From: Tsukamurella spumae
GTDB taxonomy: Bacteria > Actinomycetota > Actinomycetes > Mycobacteriales > Mycobacteriaceae
Length of the DNA: 64,000 bases
Reading direction: 5' to 3'
Assembly (NCBI RefSeq): GCF_012396015.1
Contig: NZ_JAAXOQ010000019.1
Location: 24,235-88,234, forward strand
The number at the start of each line of letters is the position of its first letter. Position 1 is the first letter of the stretch. Positions 27,685 through 37,690 of the stretch are shown one piece after another. The notes under the pieces were generated by a model, which was not told where the DNA came from, ran no database searches, and saw nothing but the letters and a program-made list of their open reading frames with translations. The position numbers and the translations under genes were made by a program.

Positions 27685-28515
27685 CTACCGGAAGGCGTTG
27701 GCGATCAATCCCGCGGTGTACTTGCGGCCCTCGACGGTGGGGTGCAGCGGCGTTCCGAAGTCTCCGGGGCCGAAGCCGGTGAGCGAGACGTACCGCTGGC
27801 CGTCGGGCGCGCAGACGGAGCGGTTGGCGGGACTCCACTGGTTCACCATGGTGAAGCCGTGCCGAGCCGCGGCATCTGCCGTGATCGCGTTGAGGCGACG
27901 CTGGATGCCGTTGGCGAAGGTGACGCTCTGCTGGCCGGCGATCGGATCGAGGAAGCACCCGGCAACGCTGTCGGGCAGGACTCGCAGGGATCCGAGCACT
28001 ACGACCTTCGCGTTGGGGGCGTTCTTGCGGATCGCGTTGTACGCGGTGTCCAGGCGCGCCGGTAGGCGGTCCAGCTTCGCGGAGGCCTCCCGCTTGACCT
28101 GCGGCGTGCACTTGACTGCCCCACCGAGGATGCAGTTGGTGGCCAGATCGGCGAAGAGCTGCTCATCGTTGCCGCCGGTCGAGACCGAGACGTACTTGGT
28201 GTTCGCCGACAGTCCGCCGATCTGTGCGGGATTGGCCTGAGCGGTGTAGATCTCCGTGCTCGTCGACCCGCTGCACGACCAGTCCGCGAAGCTCACCGAC
28301 GGCATCTGCGCGGCGACCATGTGGCCCACGTTGTCCGGCGCATTGCACTCGAGCGATGTCGGGATCGACCCCGCAGCGATGTAGGAATCCCCGAGCGAGA
28401 CGTACTGCGCACCCCGTGGCCCGAAGTTTGCGGCGCCCGCCACCGCGGGGGTCACGGCGACCGCTGCCGCGACGGCGAGCGCCGCAGCGGCGATCCGGGA
28501 CGTGATTCGACGCAT
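27685..28515 (-). CDS. Secreted SGNH/GDSL esterase or lipase
   Basis: A 276-residue exported hydrolase. The signal peptide is residues 1-28 (Arg-rich start, Ala/Val core, AGAA cleavage region). The SGNH blocks follow: GDSYIAAG with the nucleophile Ser, GGND (block III Asn) and PLHPTVEG (block V His). Six cysteines in the mature part could form three disulfides, as in the Streptomyces SGNH lipases. AAGGAG precedes ATG 28515. It is first of a three-gene run with the MFS transporter and hydrolase. Confidence 0.87.
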   Translation of the reverse strand: MRRITSRIAAAALAVAAAVAVTPAVAGAANFGPRGAQYVSLGDSYIAAGSIPTSLECNAPDNVGHMVAAQMPSVSFADWSCSGSTSTEIYTAQANPAQIGGLSANTKYVSVSTGGNDEQLFADLATNCILGGAVKCTPQVKREASAKLDRLPARLDTAYNAIRKNAPNAKVVVLGSLRVLPDSVAGCFLDPIAGQQSVTFANGIQRRLNAITADAAARHGFTMVNQWSPANRSVCAPDGQRYVSLTGFGPGDFGTPLHPTVEGRKYTAGLIANAFR

Positions 28516-28665
28516 GAAAGCTCCTTGAAGAATCGTCTGATTTTCATGCATGCTACAACTAACGTGCTGCGTGGAAAGCCGATTCGGGATGCAAACCGCA
28601 GAAAACCCACGCGGCGCGACGATCGGGAGCGTGGTCCGGCGTTCGACCACTGGAACGAAAACGCC

Positions 28666-28688
28666 GGCCAGGAGATGTACCCCTGGCC
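28666..28688 (-). terminator. Hairpin terminator after nrdHIE
   Basis: GGCCAGG (28666-28672) pairs perfectly with CCTGGCC (28682-28688) around a nine-base loop, 22 bases past the nrdE stop. Confidence 0.6.
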
Positions 28689-28709
28689 AGCGCTTCGCCT
28701 ATCAGGCCC

Positions 28710-30890
28710 CTAGAGCATGCAGCTGACGCAGCCCTCGACCTCGGTGCCCTCGAGGGCCATCTGCCGCAGTCGGATGTAGTAGAGCGTCTTGATGCCCTTG
28801 CGCCAGGCGTAGATCTGCGCGCGGTTCACGTCGCGGGTGGTGGCGGTGTCCTTGAAGAACAGCGTCAGCGACAGGCCCTGATCCACGTGCTGCGTGGCGG
28901 CCGCGTAGGTGTCGATGATCTTCTCGTAGCCGATCTCGTACGCGTCCTGGTAGTACTCCAGGTTGTCGTTGTCCATGTACGGCGCCGGGTAGTACACGCG
29001 GCCGATCTTGCCCTCCTTGCGGATCTCGACCTTGGCCGCGACGGGGTGGATCGAGCTCGTGGAGTGGTTGATGTAGCTGATCGAGCCCGTGGGCGGCACC
29101 GCCTGCAGGTTCTGGTTGTACAGACCGTACTGCTGCACGTCGGCCTTCAGTGCGCGCCAATCGTCCTGCGTCGGAATGTGGATCGACGAGTCGGCGAACA
29201 GCTGTGCCACCTTCTCGGTGGCCGGCGTCCACTCCTGGTCGGTGTACTTGTCGAAGAACTCGCCCGACGCGTACTTGCTGTTCTCGAACCCACCGAAGGA
29301 CTGGCCACGCTCGCGGGCGATCAGGTTCGACGCGCGGATCGCGTGGTAGAGCACCGTGTAGAAGTAGATGTTCGTGAAGTCGACGCCCTCGTCGGAACCG
29401 TAGAAGACGCGCTCGCGCGCCAGGTAGCCGTGCAGGTTCATCTGCCCGAGGCCGATGGCGTGAGAGAGGTTGTTGCCCTTCTCGATCGACGGCACGGAGC
29501 TGATGTCGGTCTGATCCGACACCGCGGTGAGGCCGCGGATCGAGGTCTCGATGGTGGCGCCGAAATCGGGGCTGTCCATAGTCTTCGCGATGTTCAGCGA
29601 GCCCAGGTTGCAGGAGATGTCCTTGCCCACCTCGGCGTAGGACAGGTCGTCGTTGTAGGTCGACGGGGTCGAGACCTGCAGGATCTCGCTGCACAGGTTG
29701 GAGTGCGTGATCTTGCCCGCGATCGGGTTCGCCCGGTTCACGGTGTCCTCGTACATGATGTACGGGTAGCCCGACTCGAACTGCAGCTCGGCGAGGGTCT
29801 GGAAGAACTCCCGAGCGTTGATCTTGGTCTTGCGGATCCGCGAGTCGTCGACCATCTCGTGGTACTTCTCCGAGACGTTGACGTCCGCGAACGGCACGCC
29901 GTACACGCGCTCCACGTCGTACGGCGAGAACAGGTACATGTCGTCGTTGTTGCGGGCCAGCTCGAAGGTGATGTCCGGGATGACCACACCCAGGGAGAGG
30001 GTCTTGATGCGGATCTTCTCGTCCGCGTTCTCCCGCTTGGTGTCGAGGAAGCGGTAGATGTCCGGGTGATGCGCGTGCAGGTACACCGCACCGGCGCCCT
30101 GGCGCGCGCCCAGCTGGTTCGCGTAGCTGAACGAGTCCTCGAGCAGCTTCATGATCGGGATGACGCCCGAGCTCTGGTTCTCGATCTTCTTGATCGGTGC
30201 GCCGTGTTCACGGATGTTGCTGAGCAGCAGGGCCACTCCGCCGCCGCGCTTGGACAGCTGCAGCGCCGAGTTGATGGATCGGCCGATCGACTCCATGTTG
30301 TCCTCGATGCGGAGCAGGAAGCAGGACACGGGCTCGCCGCGCTGCTTCTTGCCCGAGTTGAGGAAGGTGGGGGTGGCGGGCTGGAACCGGCCGGCGATGA
30401 TCTCGTCCACGAGCGAGACGGCGAGCTTCTCGTCACCGTCGGCCAGCGTCAGCGCGACCATGCAGACCCGGTCCTCGAAGCGCTCGAGGTAGCGCTTGCC
30501 GTCGAAGGTCTTGAGCGTGTAGCTCGTGTAGTACTTGAACGCACCGAGGAATGTGGGGAACCGGAACTTCTTGGCGTACGCGGCGTCGAACAGGCCCTTG
30601 ACGAACTCGCGGCTGTACTTCGCCAGCACCTCGGGCTCGTAGTAGTTCTCCTCGACGAGGTAGTCGAGCTTCTCGTCCAGATTGTGGAAGAAGACCGTGT
30701 TCTGGTTCACGTGCTGCAGGAAGTACTGCCGCGCGGCCTCGCGGTCCTTCTCGAACTGGATGCGCCCGTCCTTGTCGTACAGGTTGAGCATCGCATTGAG
30801 CGCGTGGAAGTCCAGCTCACTGTGGCCGGGGCCCGTGTGGACACCCGACTGGCTCGCCGACGGTACGAGGTCTTCCTGAGTTGCGGTCAC
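28710..30890 (-). CDS. nrdE: Class Ib ribonucleotide reductase alpha subunit NrdE
   Basis: Catalytic large subunit (726 residues) that reduces ribonucleoside diphosphates with the radical supplied by NrdF. Seen in the sequence: [14 protein letters not shown] (first redox Cys), ISCNLGSLN (second active-site Cys region), and the C-terminal CVSCML pair that is re-reduced by NrdH. The N-terminal ATP-cone of class Ia enzymes is absent, as usual for Ib. I chose GTG 30890 because AAGGAAA lies upstream and the start overlaps the nrdI stop as GTGA; an open frame extends 38 codons further without support. Confidence 0.95.
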   Translation of the reverse strand: MTATQEDLVPSASQSGVHTGPGHSELDFHALNAMLNLYDKDGRIQFEKDREAARQYFLQHVNQNTVFFHNLDEKLDYLVEENYYEPEVLAKYSREFVKGLFDAAYAKKFRFPTFLGAFKYYTSYTLKTFDGKRYLERFEDRVCMVALTLADGDEKLAVSLVDEIIAGRFQPATPTFLNSGKKQRGEPVSCFLLRIEDNMESIGRSINSALQLSKRGGGVALLLSNIREHGAPIKKIENQSSGVIPIMKLLEDSFSYANQLGARQGAGAVYLHAHHPDIYRFLDTKRENADEKIRIKTLSLGVVIPDITFELARNNDDMYLFSPYDVERVYGVPFADVNVSEKYHEMVDDSRIRKTKINAREFFQTLAELQFESGYPYIMYEDTVNRANPIAGKITHSNLCSEILQVSTPSTYNDDLSYAEVGKDISCNLGSLNIAKTMDSPDFGATIETSIRGLTAVSDQTDISSVPSIEKGNNLSHAIGLGQMNLHGYLARERVFYGSDEGVDFTNIYFYTVLYHAIRASNLIARERGQSFGGFENSKYASGEFFDKYTDQEWTPATEKVAQLFADSSIHIPTQDDWRALKADVQQYGLYNQNLQAVPPTGSISYINHSTSSIHPVAAKVEIRKEGKIGRVYYPAPYMDNDNLEYYQDAYEIGYEKIIDTYAAATQHVDQGLSLTLFFKDTATTRDVNRAQIYAWRKGIKTLYYIRLRQMALEGTEVEGCVSCML

Positions 30891-31330
30891 GCGATTTCCT
30901 TGCTGTTGGTGCGGGAGAAGAAGTCGACGAGCCCGACGCGGACGCGCTGCACGTCGTCCACGGTGCCCATCAGTTCGAAGCGGTACAGGTACGGGACCCG
31001 GCATTTACGAGCGATCACATCGCCCGCGTAGCAGAACTCTTCGCCGAAATTCGTGTTGCCGGCCGCGATCACGGCGCGGAGGAGGGAGCGGTTGTGCCGG
31101 TCGTTGAGGAATCGGATCACCTGCTTGGGGACGTACCCTCCGCCGGAGACCGCCGTGGCCTGCTTACCCCCGCCGTACGTGGGAGTGATCAAGACGAAGG
31201 GCTCGTCGACGGTGATCGGATCCTCCGCCCGCGTCACCGGGATGCGCACGGCGCGCAGGCCCAGCTTCGTCACGAATCGGTGCGTGTTCTCCGACACCGA
31301 CGAGAAGTAGACGACGAGCGGCGAGGCCAT
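30887..31330 (-). CDS. nrdI: Flavodoxin-like NrdI
   Basis: A 147-residue flavodoxin that supplies the oxidant for assembling the dimanganese-tyrosyl cofactor of NrdF. FMN-binding loops are visible: [12 protein letters not shown] (phosphate loop near 9-20), PTYGGG near 50, and [14 protein letters not shown] near 91-104. It lies two bases after nrdH and overlaps nrdE by four bases in the order nrdH-nrdI-nrdE. Confidence 0.95.
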   Translation of the reverse strand: MASPLVVYFSSVSENTHRFVTKLGLRAVRIPVTRAEDPITVDEPFVLITPTYGGGKQATAVSGGGYVPKQVIRFLNDRHNRSLLRAVIAAGNTNFGEEFCYAGDVIARKCRVPYLYRFELMGTVDDVQRVRVGLVDFFSRTNSKEIA

Positions 31331-31332
31331 GA

Positions 31333-31581
31333 CTACGCCGTGGCGGCGACGCTCACGAGCGCCTTCACCCGGTCCGGGCGGAAGCCCGACCAATGCGCAT
31401 CGCCGGCGACGACGACGGGGGCCTGCAGGTAGCCGAGAGCCATCACGTAGTCCCGGGCATCGGAATCCTCCGTGATGTCCACTACGCGGTACTCGAGGCC
31501 GGCCTTGTCCAGAGCCTTGTAGGTGGCATTGCACTGCACGCACGCGGGCTTGGTGTAGACGGTGATCTCGACCTGGCTCAT
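31333..31581 (-). CDS. nrdH: Glutaredoxin-like NrdH-redoxin
   Basis: An 82-residue thioredoxin-fold electron donor for NrdE. The redox motif CVQC is at residues 14-17, the cis-Pro loop is APVVV, and the WSGFRPD motif that distinguishes NrdH from glutaredoxins is near 64-70. ATG 31581 follows GGGAG. It is first in the operon, about 190 bases downstream of paired NrdR-box-like sites. Confidence 0.94.
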   Translation of the reverse strand: MSQVEITVYTKPACVQCNATYKALDKAGLEYRVVDITEDSDARDYVMALGYLQAPVVVAGDAHWSGFRPDRVKALVSVAATA

Positions 31582-31773
31582 AGCGGCTCCCGTTCGTTCG
31601 ACTGAGTGCCCGACAGCCGTCACGACTGCCTCGGAACCCCAGTATGGACCTGACGACTGACAAGTTCTTCGCCACGTTTGCCTGCGTGAACTCGGGCAGC
31701 CCAGCGGACACGTCAACTCGTCCTCAAGCCTCCCGGATCCCCGTTTCGGATCTCCGATCGCGCAGTGGACAGA

Positions 31774-31821
31774 ACACTACACCTAGTGGTGCCCCACGGG
31801 AAGCGACACAACCGCTTGCGA
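31774..31821. promoter_or_regulatory. Pair of NrdR-box-like sites upstream of nrdHIE
   Basis: Box 1, ACACTACACCTAGTGG (31774-31789), matches 12 of 16 positions of ACACWATATATAGTGT. Box 2, ACACAACCGCTTGCGA (31806-31821), matches 9. Their starts are 32 bases apart, the same spacing as the pair upstream of nrdF. The gap 31582-31955 holds these sites and no credible gene. Confidence 0.65.
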
Positions 31822-31955
31822 ACAACATTCATGAAATTACCAGCTCGCAAGACACCCTTCCGACCGTTTTTCATCGTGAATCCCCAGGACACGCCGAGAT
31901 TGCGCGACACGCCGATCCGACACGCCCGGCACCGTCGGAGACCGCTCCCGGCCCC

Positions 31956-32489
31956 CTATCGGACGGGGGCGACGAGACGCTCGAGAAGGTCGCCGGCGCG
32001 CTGCACCACGGCGTCGTGCTCGCGGGGTGATCTGCCGCCCAGACCCGAGATCGGGAACTCCTCGACGAGCCCCTCGGGGACCTCGCCGCCGGCGATGGTG
32101 ACGGCTCGTTCGGCATCGGCCAGGGTGGTGTCGAGGCGGTGCCCGACGCCGGCGAGAGCGACGCGCTTGCCCGACAGCACGCTCGCACCGTAGGGCCGCG
32201 AGCCCCAGTCGATGACGTTCTTCAGCACCGCGCTGACGGTGCCGTTGTTGGGCGGCGCGAGCAGCAGCAGGGCGTCCGCGGCGGCGATCCGCTCCCGCAG
32301 CGCCGCTGCGGCGGCGGGCGTGTCCTCGCCGTCGATGTCCTCGTTGTAGAACGGCACCTCCGCGATGCCCTCCGCGATCTCGACCCGAACCCCCTCGGGT
32401 GCGTTCGCGACGACTACCTCGGCGAGCTCGCGGTTGAGCGAGCCACTACGCAGCGATCCGACGACGGCCAGCACGGTGATCTCGGACAC
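31956..32489 (-). CDS. NAD(P)H-dependent FMN reductase family protein
   Basis: A 177-residue flavodoxin-fold reductase with the phosphate-binding loop VVGSLRSGSLNREL (9-22) and the PPNNGTVSAVLKNVIDWGSRP region near 78-98 typical of this family. It probably reduces FMN or quinones with NAD(P)H. It occupies the position of M. tuberculosis Rv3054c, between nrdH and a divergent tetR. GTG 32489 is the likely start. A short inverted repeat in the shared promoter region suggests TetR control. Confidence 0.85.
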   Translation of the reverse strand: MSEITVLAVVGSLRSGSLNRELAEVVVANAPEGVRVEIAEGIAEVPFYNEDIDGEDTPAAAAALRERIAAADALLLLAPPNNGTVSAVLKNVIDWGSRPYGASVLSGKRVALAGVGHRLDTTLADAERAVTIAGGEVPEGLVEEFPISGLGGRSPREHDAVVQRAGDLLERLVAPVR

Positions 32490-32540
32490 TTTCCCACTTC
32501 TTCCTCGCGACCCGTCCAGGTCGCACCCGCCTCAAATTAT

Positions 32541-32554
32541 CGGACTTCGGTCCG
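32541..32554. promoter_or_regulatory. Candidate TetR operator between divergent genes
   Basis: CGGAC-TTCG-GTCCG is a perfect 5-bp inverted repeat with near-symmetric flanks, midway in the 119-base gap between the FMN reductase gene and the divergent tetR gene. Confidence 0.35.
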
Positions 32555-32608
32555 GATTTCTGTCCCAGGTTCACACTGAGTCGAAAACCTGCGCGTAGGC
32601 TGAATCCG

Positions 32609-33205
32609 ATGACCGGACCACTCCTCCCCCTCGCGCAGCCGCAGGCCGAGCCGCGCCGCGATGCCGCGCGCAATCGCGAGCTGCTCATCGAAGCGGCGCA
32701 GCGCCTGTTCGCCGAGCGCGGGGTCGACGCGGTGAGCATGGACGCCGTGGCTCAGGCCGCGGGCGTCGGCAAGGGCACCGTCTTCCGCCGGTTCGGTTCC
32801 CGCGCAGGACTGTTGCAGGCACTCCTCGACCACGACGAGATCGAGTTGCAGCATCGATTCATGTTCGGCCCGCCCCCGCTGGGGCCGGGCGGCGACCCGG
32901 TCCACCGGCTCGTGGAATACGGCAAGGCCCGCATGCGGCTCATCGACCGGCACGGCGATCTCCTGCGGGGCGCCGAGCAGGCCGCCCGCGACCCGTACGA
33001 CGAGCCGCCGTGGCGCGTCTCAACGATGACGGTGCGCGCGATGCTCACCGAGGCCGGGCGCACGGCGCACGCCGACGTCTGGTCGGCGGCGCTCATGGCC
33101 ACACTAAGCCCCGGCTGGGTGCTGCACCAGCTCGCGTCGGGCGTCTCCACGGACGCGCTCGAGGCGGTCTGGACCGAACACGTCCGGCTACTGGCCGCGG
33201 GCTGA
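32609..33205 (+). CDS. TetR-family transcriptional regulator
   Basis: A 198-residue TetR repressor: N-terminal HTH (about 14-62: NRELLIEAAQRLFAERGVDAVSMDAVAQAAGVGKGT split over the usual helices) and an alpha-helical ligand domain. It corresponds in position to M. tuberculosis Rv3055. TAGGCT seven bases before the ATG points to a leaderless transcript. It is divergent from the FMN reductase gene and overlaps the convergent SDR gene by 18 bases. The ligand is unknown. Confidence 0.87.
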   Translation: MTGPLLPLAQPQAEPRRDAARNRELLIEAAQRLFAERGVDAVSMDAVAQAAGVGKGTVFRRFGSRAGLLQALLDHDEIELQHRFMFGPPPLGPGGDPVHRLVEYGKARMRLIDRHGDLLRGAEQAARDPYDEPPWRVSTMTVRAMLTEAGRTAHADVWSAALMATLSPGWVLHQLASGVSTDALEAVWTEHVRLLAAG

Positions 33206-34081
33206 GATCTTCGCGAAGTAGGCGAAGCGATCGTTCGCCACGCGCATGGCGATCTCGTAGGGCAGCGCGAACTTCCGCTTCCAGAAGTACCCGAAGCGGG
33301 TGTCGAAGGACGTGTAGACCAGGAACCGGTTCTTCAACACCCCGTCGATGATCGCCTGCGCCGCCTTCTCCGCCGTGACCTTCGGGAACGCGTCGATCCC
33401 CTTGTCCACCTTCGGGTTACTGCGATCGACGCCGTTGATCTCGACGGACCTCACCAGCCCGGTCTCCACGGCCCCGGGAACCACCACGCAGACCCCGATG
33501 CCGTGCCGGCGCAGGTCGTAGCGCAGCACCTCGGAGACCCCGACGAGGCCGAACTTCGCGGCCGAGTACGCCGCGTGCCAGGGCAACGCCATCAGGCCCG
33601 CCGTGGAGGAGACGTTGACCAGCTGGCCGCCGCGCCCCGCCGCGATCATCGGCGGGACGAACTCCTCGATGATGTGGATCGGCCCCATGAGGTTGATGTC
33701 CACGGTCCTGCGCCACTGCTCGTGGGTGAGGTTCTCGACGGTGCCCCACACCGCGATGCCGGCCACGTTCATCACGATGTCCAGCGAGCCGACGGATGCG
33801 TGCACCTCCTCGGCGAACGCGCGCACCGCGTCGTAGTCGGATACGTCGAAGGCCCTGGAGGCGATGACCTTCGCGCCCAGGGCCGTGACGTGGCGGGTGG
33901 CGGCATCGAGCTGTTCGGCGTTGATGTCTGTCAACACCAGCTCGGCGCCGTGCGCCGCGAGAAGATTCGCGGTAGCGCGGCCGATCCCGCTGGCCGCGCC
34001 GGTGACGAGGACCTTCTTCCCCTTCAGGTCCTTGATCGGCGTGGCCATGTGGACGAGCCGGACGATATTGCGGAGTGCCAT
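33188..34081 (-). CDS. Short-chain dehydrogenase/reductase
   Basis: A classical SDR (297 residues, or 286 from ATG 34048) using NAD(P)H. The cofactor motif TGAASGIGRA is near residues 29-38, with NVAG, the catalytic Ser in VNVSSTAG and the YSAAK active-site motif. The C-terminal extension after residue 250 (SFDTRFGYFWKRKF) resembles membrane-associated lipid-metabolism SDRs of mycobacteria. It holds the position of Rv3057c. Neither start has a clear ribosome site; the longer one begins MALRNIV. Confidence 0.87.
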   Translation of the reverse strand: MALRNIVRLVHMATPIKDLKGKKVLVTGAASGIGRATANLLAAHGAELVLTDINAEQLDAATRHVTALGAKVIASRAFDVSDYDAVRAFAEEVHASVGSLDIVMNVAGIAVWGTVENLTHEQWRRTVDINLMGPIHIIEEFVPPMIAAGRGGQLVNVSSTAGLMALPWHAAYSAAKFGLVGVSEVLRYDLRRHGIGVCVVVPGAVETGLVRSVEINGVDRSNPKVDKGIDAFPKVTAEKAAQAIIDGVLKNRFLVYTSFDTRFGYFWKRKFALPYEIAMRVANDRFAYFAKISARGQ

Positions 34082-34119
34082 ATCAGCCAGCTTGCCAGAT
34101 CGGTCCGCGCTACCGCTTC

Positions 34120-34145
34120 CCGCCGGGGCGTGACGTCCCCGGCGG
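34120..34145 (-). terminator. Hairpin terminator after the amidase-like gene
   Basis: CCGCCGGGG (34120-34128) pairs perfectly with CCCCGGCGG (34137-34145) around an eight-base loop, 15 bases past the stop codon at 34161. Confidence 0.65.
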
Positions 34146-34160
34146 AAGTCGGTGCGGTTC

Positions 34161-35531
34161 TTACTTCGGCAGGATCGCGCCGGCGCTCAGGATCGCCTTG
34201 AGGATCTCCTGGGCGGCGGCCGGGCCCTGCGCGGACTGCAGCGAGTTGAAGGCCTGCGGGCTGGACAGCAGAGTGGTCACGAGCTGCTGGCCCTGCGCGC
34301 TGGTCAGGAACTCGGTGGCCTTGGGCCCCATCTCGAACAGCGTGTTCACACCCAGGGGCTGGGCCTGGCCGGGGATCGTGATCTGCGGCAACTGGGGCAG
34401 CGCGAGCTGTCCGAGACCGGGGATGTTGACCGACGTACCCGCCGGGGCCGCGGCGCTCGGCGCCGTGACCGCAGGCGTGCCGCCCGACGGGGTCGCCCCA
34501 CCGGTCAGCATCGGGACGCCCGAGACGATCGGCGAGACGCCGGTGCCCGTGGTGGGCGCGGCCGGGACCGCCGGAACGATGGGCGTCTGCGCGGGCGCGG
34601 TCGGCACCGCTGCCGCCGGCGCGGTGGGCACGACGGGGGTGACCGCGGGGGCGGCCGGAGCGGCCGGGGTCGCGGGCGCGGCCGGCGTGACCGGTACCGC
34701 GGGATCGACCTGCGGCGCGACGGGCTGCTGCACGATCGGCTCGGCGACGGCGCCCGCGGGCACCACCTTGCCGGTCAGCTGCTGGATCACGCCGTTGGTC
34801 AGCACGGAGGCGTACTGGGTCTGGCCCGCGGCGGAGGTGAGCAGCGCGGCATCGTCCCCATTGGCGAGGTTGCCCAGGTTGGCGTACACGAGCGGGATGT
34901 TCACCAGCGACGCCAGGGCGGTGGTGGTCTGCGCGATGCCGTCCTTGCCGCCCAGGTACTGCGCGGGGACGAAGCCGCCCGCGCTGGCCGCGTTGCGCAC
35001 GACCGTCGCGGCCGGGTTGCTGACGGCCTGCTGGGCGGTCACCTTGGGGTCGGAGGCGCCCGGCGCTGCCGTCTCGAGTAGGAATCCGCGCTGGGCCGCG
35101 TCCTGGACCGCGCTGTTGATGCTCACGGCGAGGTCCGCACCGGAGGCGTTGGCGGCGGTGGCGCGCTGGTCGACGCATCCGCCGAAGCCGGCGTCGTCCG
35201 CGCGGGACATGATCACCTTGGCGCCCTGGGACTTGAGCGCGGCCTCGACCATCTTGGCCACGGCGTAGTTCACGGTGTGGTCGGCGGTGCCGTTGGAGGC
35301 GATCGCCGCCGGGTTGACGCAGGGCACCTGGCCGCCGCGACCGTCGGCGACCTTGCGGGCCTGCTCGACGGCCGACGCGACGGAGGATCCGGCGTCGAGG
35401 AACACGGTCTTGCCGCTCAGCGGCTGCGCCGGTGCGGCGGGGGCGGGATCGGCGGACGCGAAGCCGGGCACGCCGAACAGCGCGACGGCCGCAGTCGCAA
35501 GCGAGCCTGCGAGAACACGGGTCTTCTTCAT
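34161..35531 (-). CDS. Secreted amidase_3-like protein with degenerate active site and Pro/Ala-rich linker
   Basis: A 456-residue exported protein: signal peptide 1-27 (MKKTRVLAG start, FASA cleavage region), an N-acetylmuramoyl-L-alanine amidase type 3 fold (about 38-250), a Pro/Ala/Val low-complexity linker (about 255-355) and a C-terminal helical tail. The fold is recognisable from HTVNYAVAKMVEAALKSQG and CVDQRATAANASGADLAVSI. However, the zinc His in DPGH is replaced (LDAGSS), the Glu is Asp, and the SIHAN His is lost (SINSA). It is therefore probably a non-catalytic, wall-binding or regulatory pseudo-enzyme. ATG 35531 is chosen for the signal peptide. Confidence 0.7.
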   Translation of the reverse strand: MKKTRVLAGSLATAAVALFGVPGFASADPAPAAPAQPLSGKTVFLDAGSSVASAVEQARKVADGRGGQVPCVNPAAIASNGTADHTVNYAVAKMVEAALKSQGAKVIMSRADDAGFGGCVDQRATAANASGADLAVSINSAVQDAAQRGFLLETAAPGASDPKVTAQQAVSNPAATVVRNAASAGGFVPAQYLGGKDGIAQTTTALASLVNIPLVYANLGNLANGDDAALLTSAAGQTQYASVLTNGVIQQLTGKVVPAGAVAEPIVQQPVAPQVDPAVPVTPAAPATPAAPAAPAVTPVVPTAPAAAVPTAPAQTPIVPAVPAAPTTGTGVSPIVSGVPMLTGGATPSGGTPAVTAPSAAAPAGTSVNIPGLGQLALPQLPQITIPGQAQPLGVNTLFEMGPKATEFLTSAQGQQLVTTLLSSPQAFNSLQSAQGPAAAQEILKAILSAGAILPK

Positions 35532-35690
35532 GGGTAGCTGGGCGCCGGGGAAGTGGCGCCGCTCTCCTTCCAAGTCTCTTGTGCAACTTTCGTCACATCA
35601 GTCACACGAGAAACAGTCAACCATCAATTGAGACTTTAGGAAAATCCGCCCACGGTATCGTTACCGAACCGTTACCCGGAGCGGTCGGCG

Positions 35691-36779
35691 TCAGTCCTCG
35701 ACGAACGCCGAATCGGATTGCGCGGCAGCCGAGTAGCGCAGCAGGGAGAGCACGGCCTGGGGGTCGGGCGCAGCCATCGGGTCGGCCTCGCAACCATCCA
35801 CCCGCGCCCGGACGGCCGCACCGTCGACCCCGATCCCGAGGAAGACGAGCACCGACGCGGCTCCCGCCCGGCCGCCCCGCTCCGGTGCCGTGCGTACGTG
35901 CCGGCCCACGGAGTGCACCTCGAGCCGGGTGCCGTCCGCGACGGTGACGAAGCCCTTCGTCCGGAAGACCCCGGGCGGCGGATCGGCGAGCAGGTCGGCC
36001 ACGGCGCGGGCGTCGAGGCGGCCGGCGGTCACGTCGACCGCGGTGTAGTCGTCGTGCAGGTGGGCATGGGCGTGCTCCCCAGCGTGCTCCCCGGCGTGCT
36101 CGTCGTGCTCGTGTTCGCGGAGCGCCTCGTCGAGCGTGAGTTGCCGCGGGGTGCCGACGCGCTCGGCGGCGCGCCGCGCGAGCACCTCCGGATCGACGAG
36201 GAGTTCGATGGGCACCACGGCGTCGACGGTGCGGACCACGGGCGCCGACGGTGCGTGTTCCCGGACCAGTGCCCGCGCGGCCTCGGGGTCGTCGGCGAGG
36301 TCGATCTTGTTCAGCACCACCAGGTCGGCGAGCGCCAGGTGGTGACGCAGCGACGGGTGCCGCGCCATCGTGTCCGGCAGGTGCGCCGCGTCTGCCACGT
36401 AGACCAGGCCGCCGTAGTCGATCCGGGGGTCCGGCGCGAGCACCACACGCCGCACCATGGCGGCGGGCTCGGCGAGCCCCGACGCCTCCACCACGATGAG
36501 GTCGAGCCCGCGGCCGGCGAGCGTGCCGAGCACGTCCTCGAGTTCGTCGTCGTCGACGGTGCAACAGACGCAGCCGTTGCTCAGCGACACCGTCCGCACC
36601 GACCCGCCGCCCGCCGCGCTCGAGACGAGCATCGCATCGATGTTCACCGCGCCGAAGTCGTTGACGACCACCCCGATCCGCGCCTCGCCCGCGCCCGCGA
36701 GCAGGTGATTGAGCAAGGTGGACTTGCCGGCCCCGAGGTAGCCGGCGACCACGACGACCGGCACGGCCCGAGGACTCAC
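35691..36779 (-). CDS. CobW/COG0523 family metallochaperone GTPase
   Basis: A 362-residue G3E GTPase thought to deliver metal, often zinc, to client enzymes. The Walker A is GYLGAGKST (13-21), the metal-binding CVCC is at 70-73, and the NKID base-recognition motif is near 180. A His/Glu-rich segment near 245-265 with about eight histidines precedes the CobW C-terminal domain. The GTG start overlaps the stop of trhO (GTGA), so the two are coupled. No Zur-type site is evident nearby, so the metal is not fixed. Confidence 0.88.
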   Translation of the reverse strand: MSPRAVPVVVVAGYLGAGKSTLLNHLLAGAGEARIGVVVNDFGAVNIDAMLVSSAAGGGSVRTVSLSNGCVCCTVDDDELEDVLGTLAGRGLDLIVVEASGLAEPAAMVRRVVLAPDPRIDYGGLVYVADAAHLPDTMARHPSLRHHLALADLVVLNKIDLADDPEAARALVREHAPSAPVVRTVDAVVPIELLVDPEVLARRAAERVGTPRQLTLDEALREHEHDEHAGEHAGEHAHAHLHDDYTAVDVTAGRLDARAVADLLADPPPGVFRTKGFVTVADGTRLEVHSVGRHVRTAPERGGRAGAASVLVFLGIGVDGAAVRARVDGCEADPMAAPDPQAVLSLLRYSAAAQSDSAFVED

Positions 36780-37612
36780 GGCGCGCAGCCCTCGCACAGG
36801 ACGGCGAGTTCCCGGTCCTGCGGCGGCGCGAGGTTCGCGATCCTCGACGTGGGGGTACCGCACTCCGCGCACCGTCCGATCCGCTTCGCGCCGTCGGAGA
36901 AGTCCACGCTCATCCGCCGGTCGAAGACGTACATCGAGCCCTCCCACAGCCCGCCGTCGCCGAATCGCTCACCGTAGCGGGCGATCCCACCGTCGAGCTG
37001 GTAGACCTCACCGAAGCCGCGCGTGCGCATCACCGCACTGAGCACCTCGCACCGCACGCCGCCCGTGCAGTACGTGATCACCGGGCGGTCCTTGAGGTGG
37101 TCGTACTCCCCCGAGTCCAGGAGCGTGACGAAATCCCGCGTCGTCCGGGCGGGGGTCACCACGGCGCCGGAGAACCGCCCGATCTCGGCCTCGATGGCGT
37201 TGCGGCCGTCGAAGAACACGGCATCGGGTCGCTCCGCGAGGAACGCGTGCACCTCGTCCGGCGTCAGGTGCACTCCCCCGCCGCGCACGCCGTCGTCGTC
37301 GACCTCGAGCTCGTCGGGCACGCCGAACGTGACGATCTCGTCGCGCACCTTCACCGAGAGCTTCGGGAAGTCCGCAGCGGAGCCCTCGGACCACTTCACG
37401 TCGGCGCCCTTGAAGGCCGGGTACTCGCGCGTGGCGCGCAGGTACCACTTGACGGCGCGGATCTCACCGCCGACGGTGACGTTGATCCCGTGCCGGGAGA
37501 CGATGATCCGGCCGCGGAGGTCGTTCGCCTCACACAGCGCCCGCTGCCACAACCGGATCGCATCCGGATCGGCCAGCGGCGCGAACACGTAGAACAGCAC
37601 GATCTTGCCCAT
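36776..37612 (-). CDS. trhO: tRNA uridine(34) hydroxylase TrhO (rhodanese family)
   Basis: A 278-residue YceA/TrhO protein, which oxygen-dependently makes 5-hydroxyuridine at tRNA wobble position 34. It has the N-terminal acylphosphatase-like domain (1-95, [13 protein letters not shown]), a rhodanese domain with active-site C182 in YCTGGVRCE, and a C-terminal zinc-knuckle-like part (CAECG and CEGC). It is upstream of and coupled to the CobW-type GTPase, which may serve the zinc-binding tail; that link is speculative. Confidence 0.9.
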   Translation of the reverse strand: MGKIVLFYVFAPLADPDAIRLWQRALCEANDLRGRIIVSRHGINVTVGGEIRAVKWYLRATREYPAFKGADVKWSEGSAADFPKLSVKVRDEIVTFGVPDELEVDDDGVRGGGVHLTPDEVHAFLAERPDAVFFDGRNAIEAEIGRFSGAVVTPARTTRDFVTLLDSGEYDHLKDRPVITYCTGGVRCEVLSAVMRTRGFGEVYQLDGGIARYGERFGDGGLWEGSMYVFDRRMSVDFSDGAKRIGRCAECGTPTSRIANLAPPQDRELAVLCEGCAP

Positions 37613-37690
37613 GACCGCTCCATCCTATCTCCGGACGCCTTGCGCTCAGCCTGCGTCCAAGGGTTCCGACGGTGGCCTCCCCCGCCTTCA

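Noticed and set aside
31582..31955. Small genes in the gap upstream of nrdH
   Set aside because: Plus-strand frames here overlap the NrdR boxes, lack ribosome sites and have unusual composition; the region is better read as promoter DNA.
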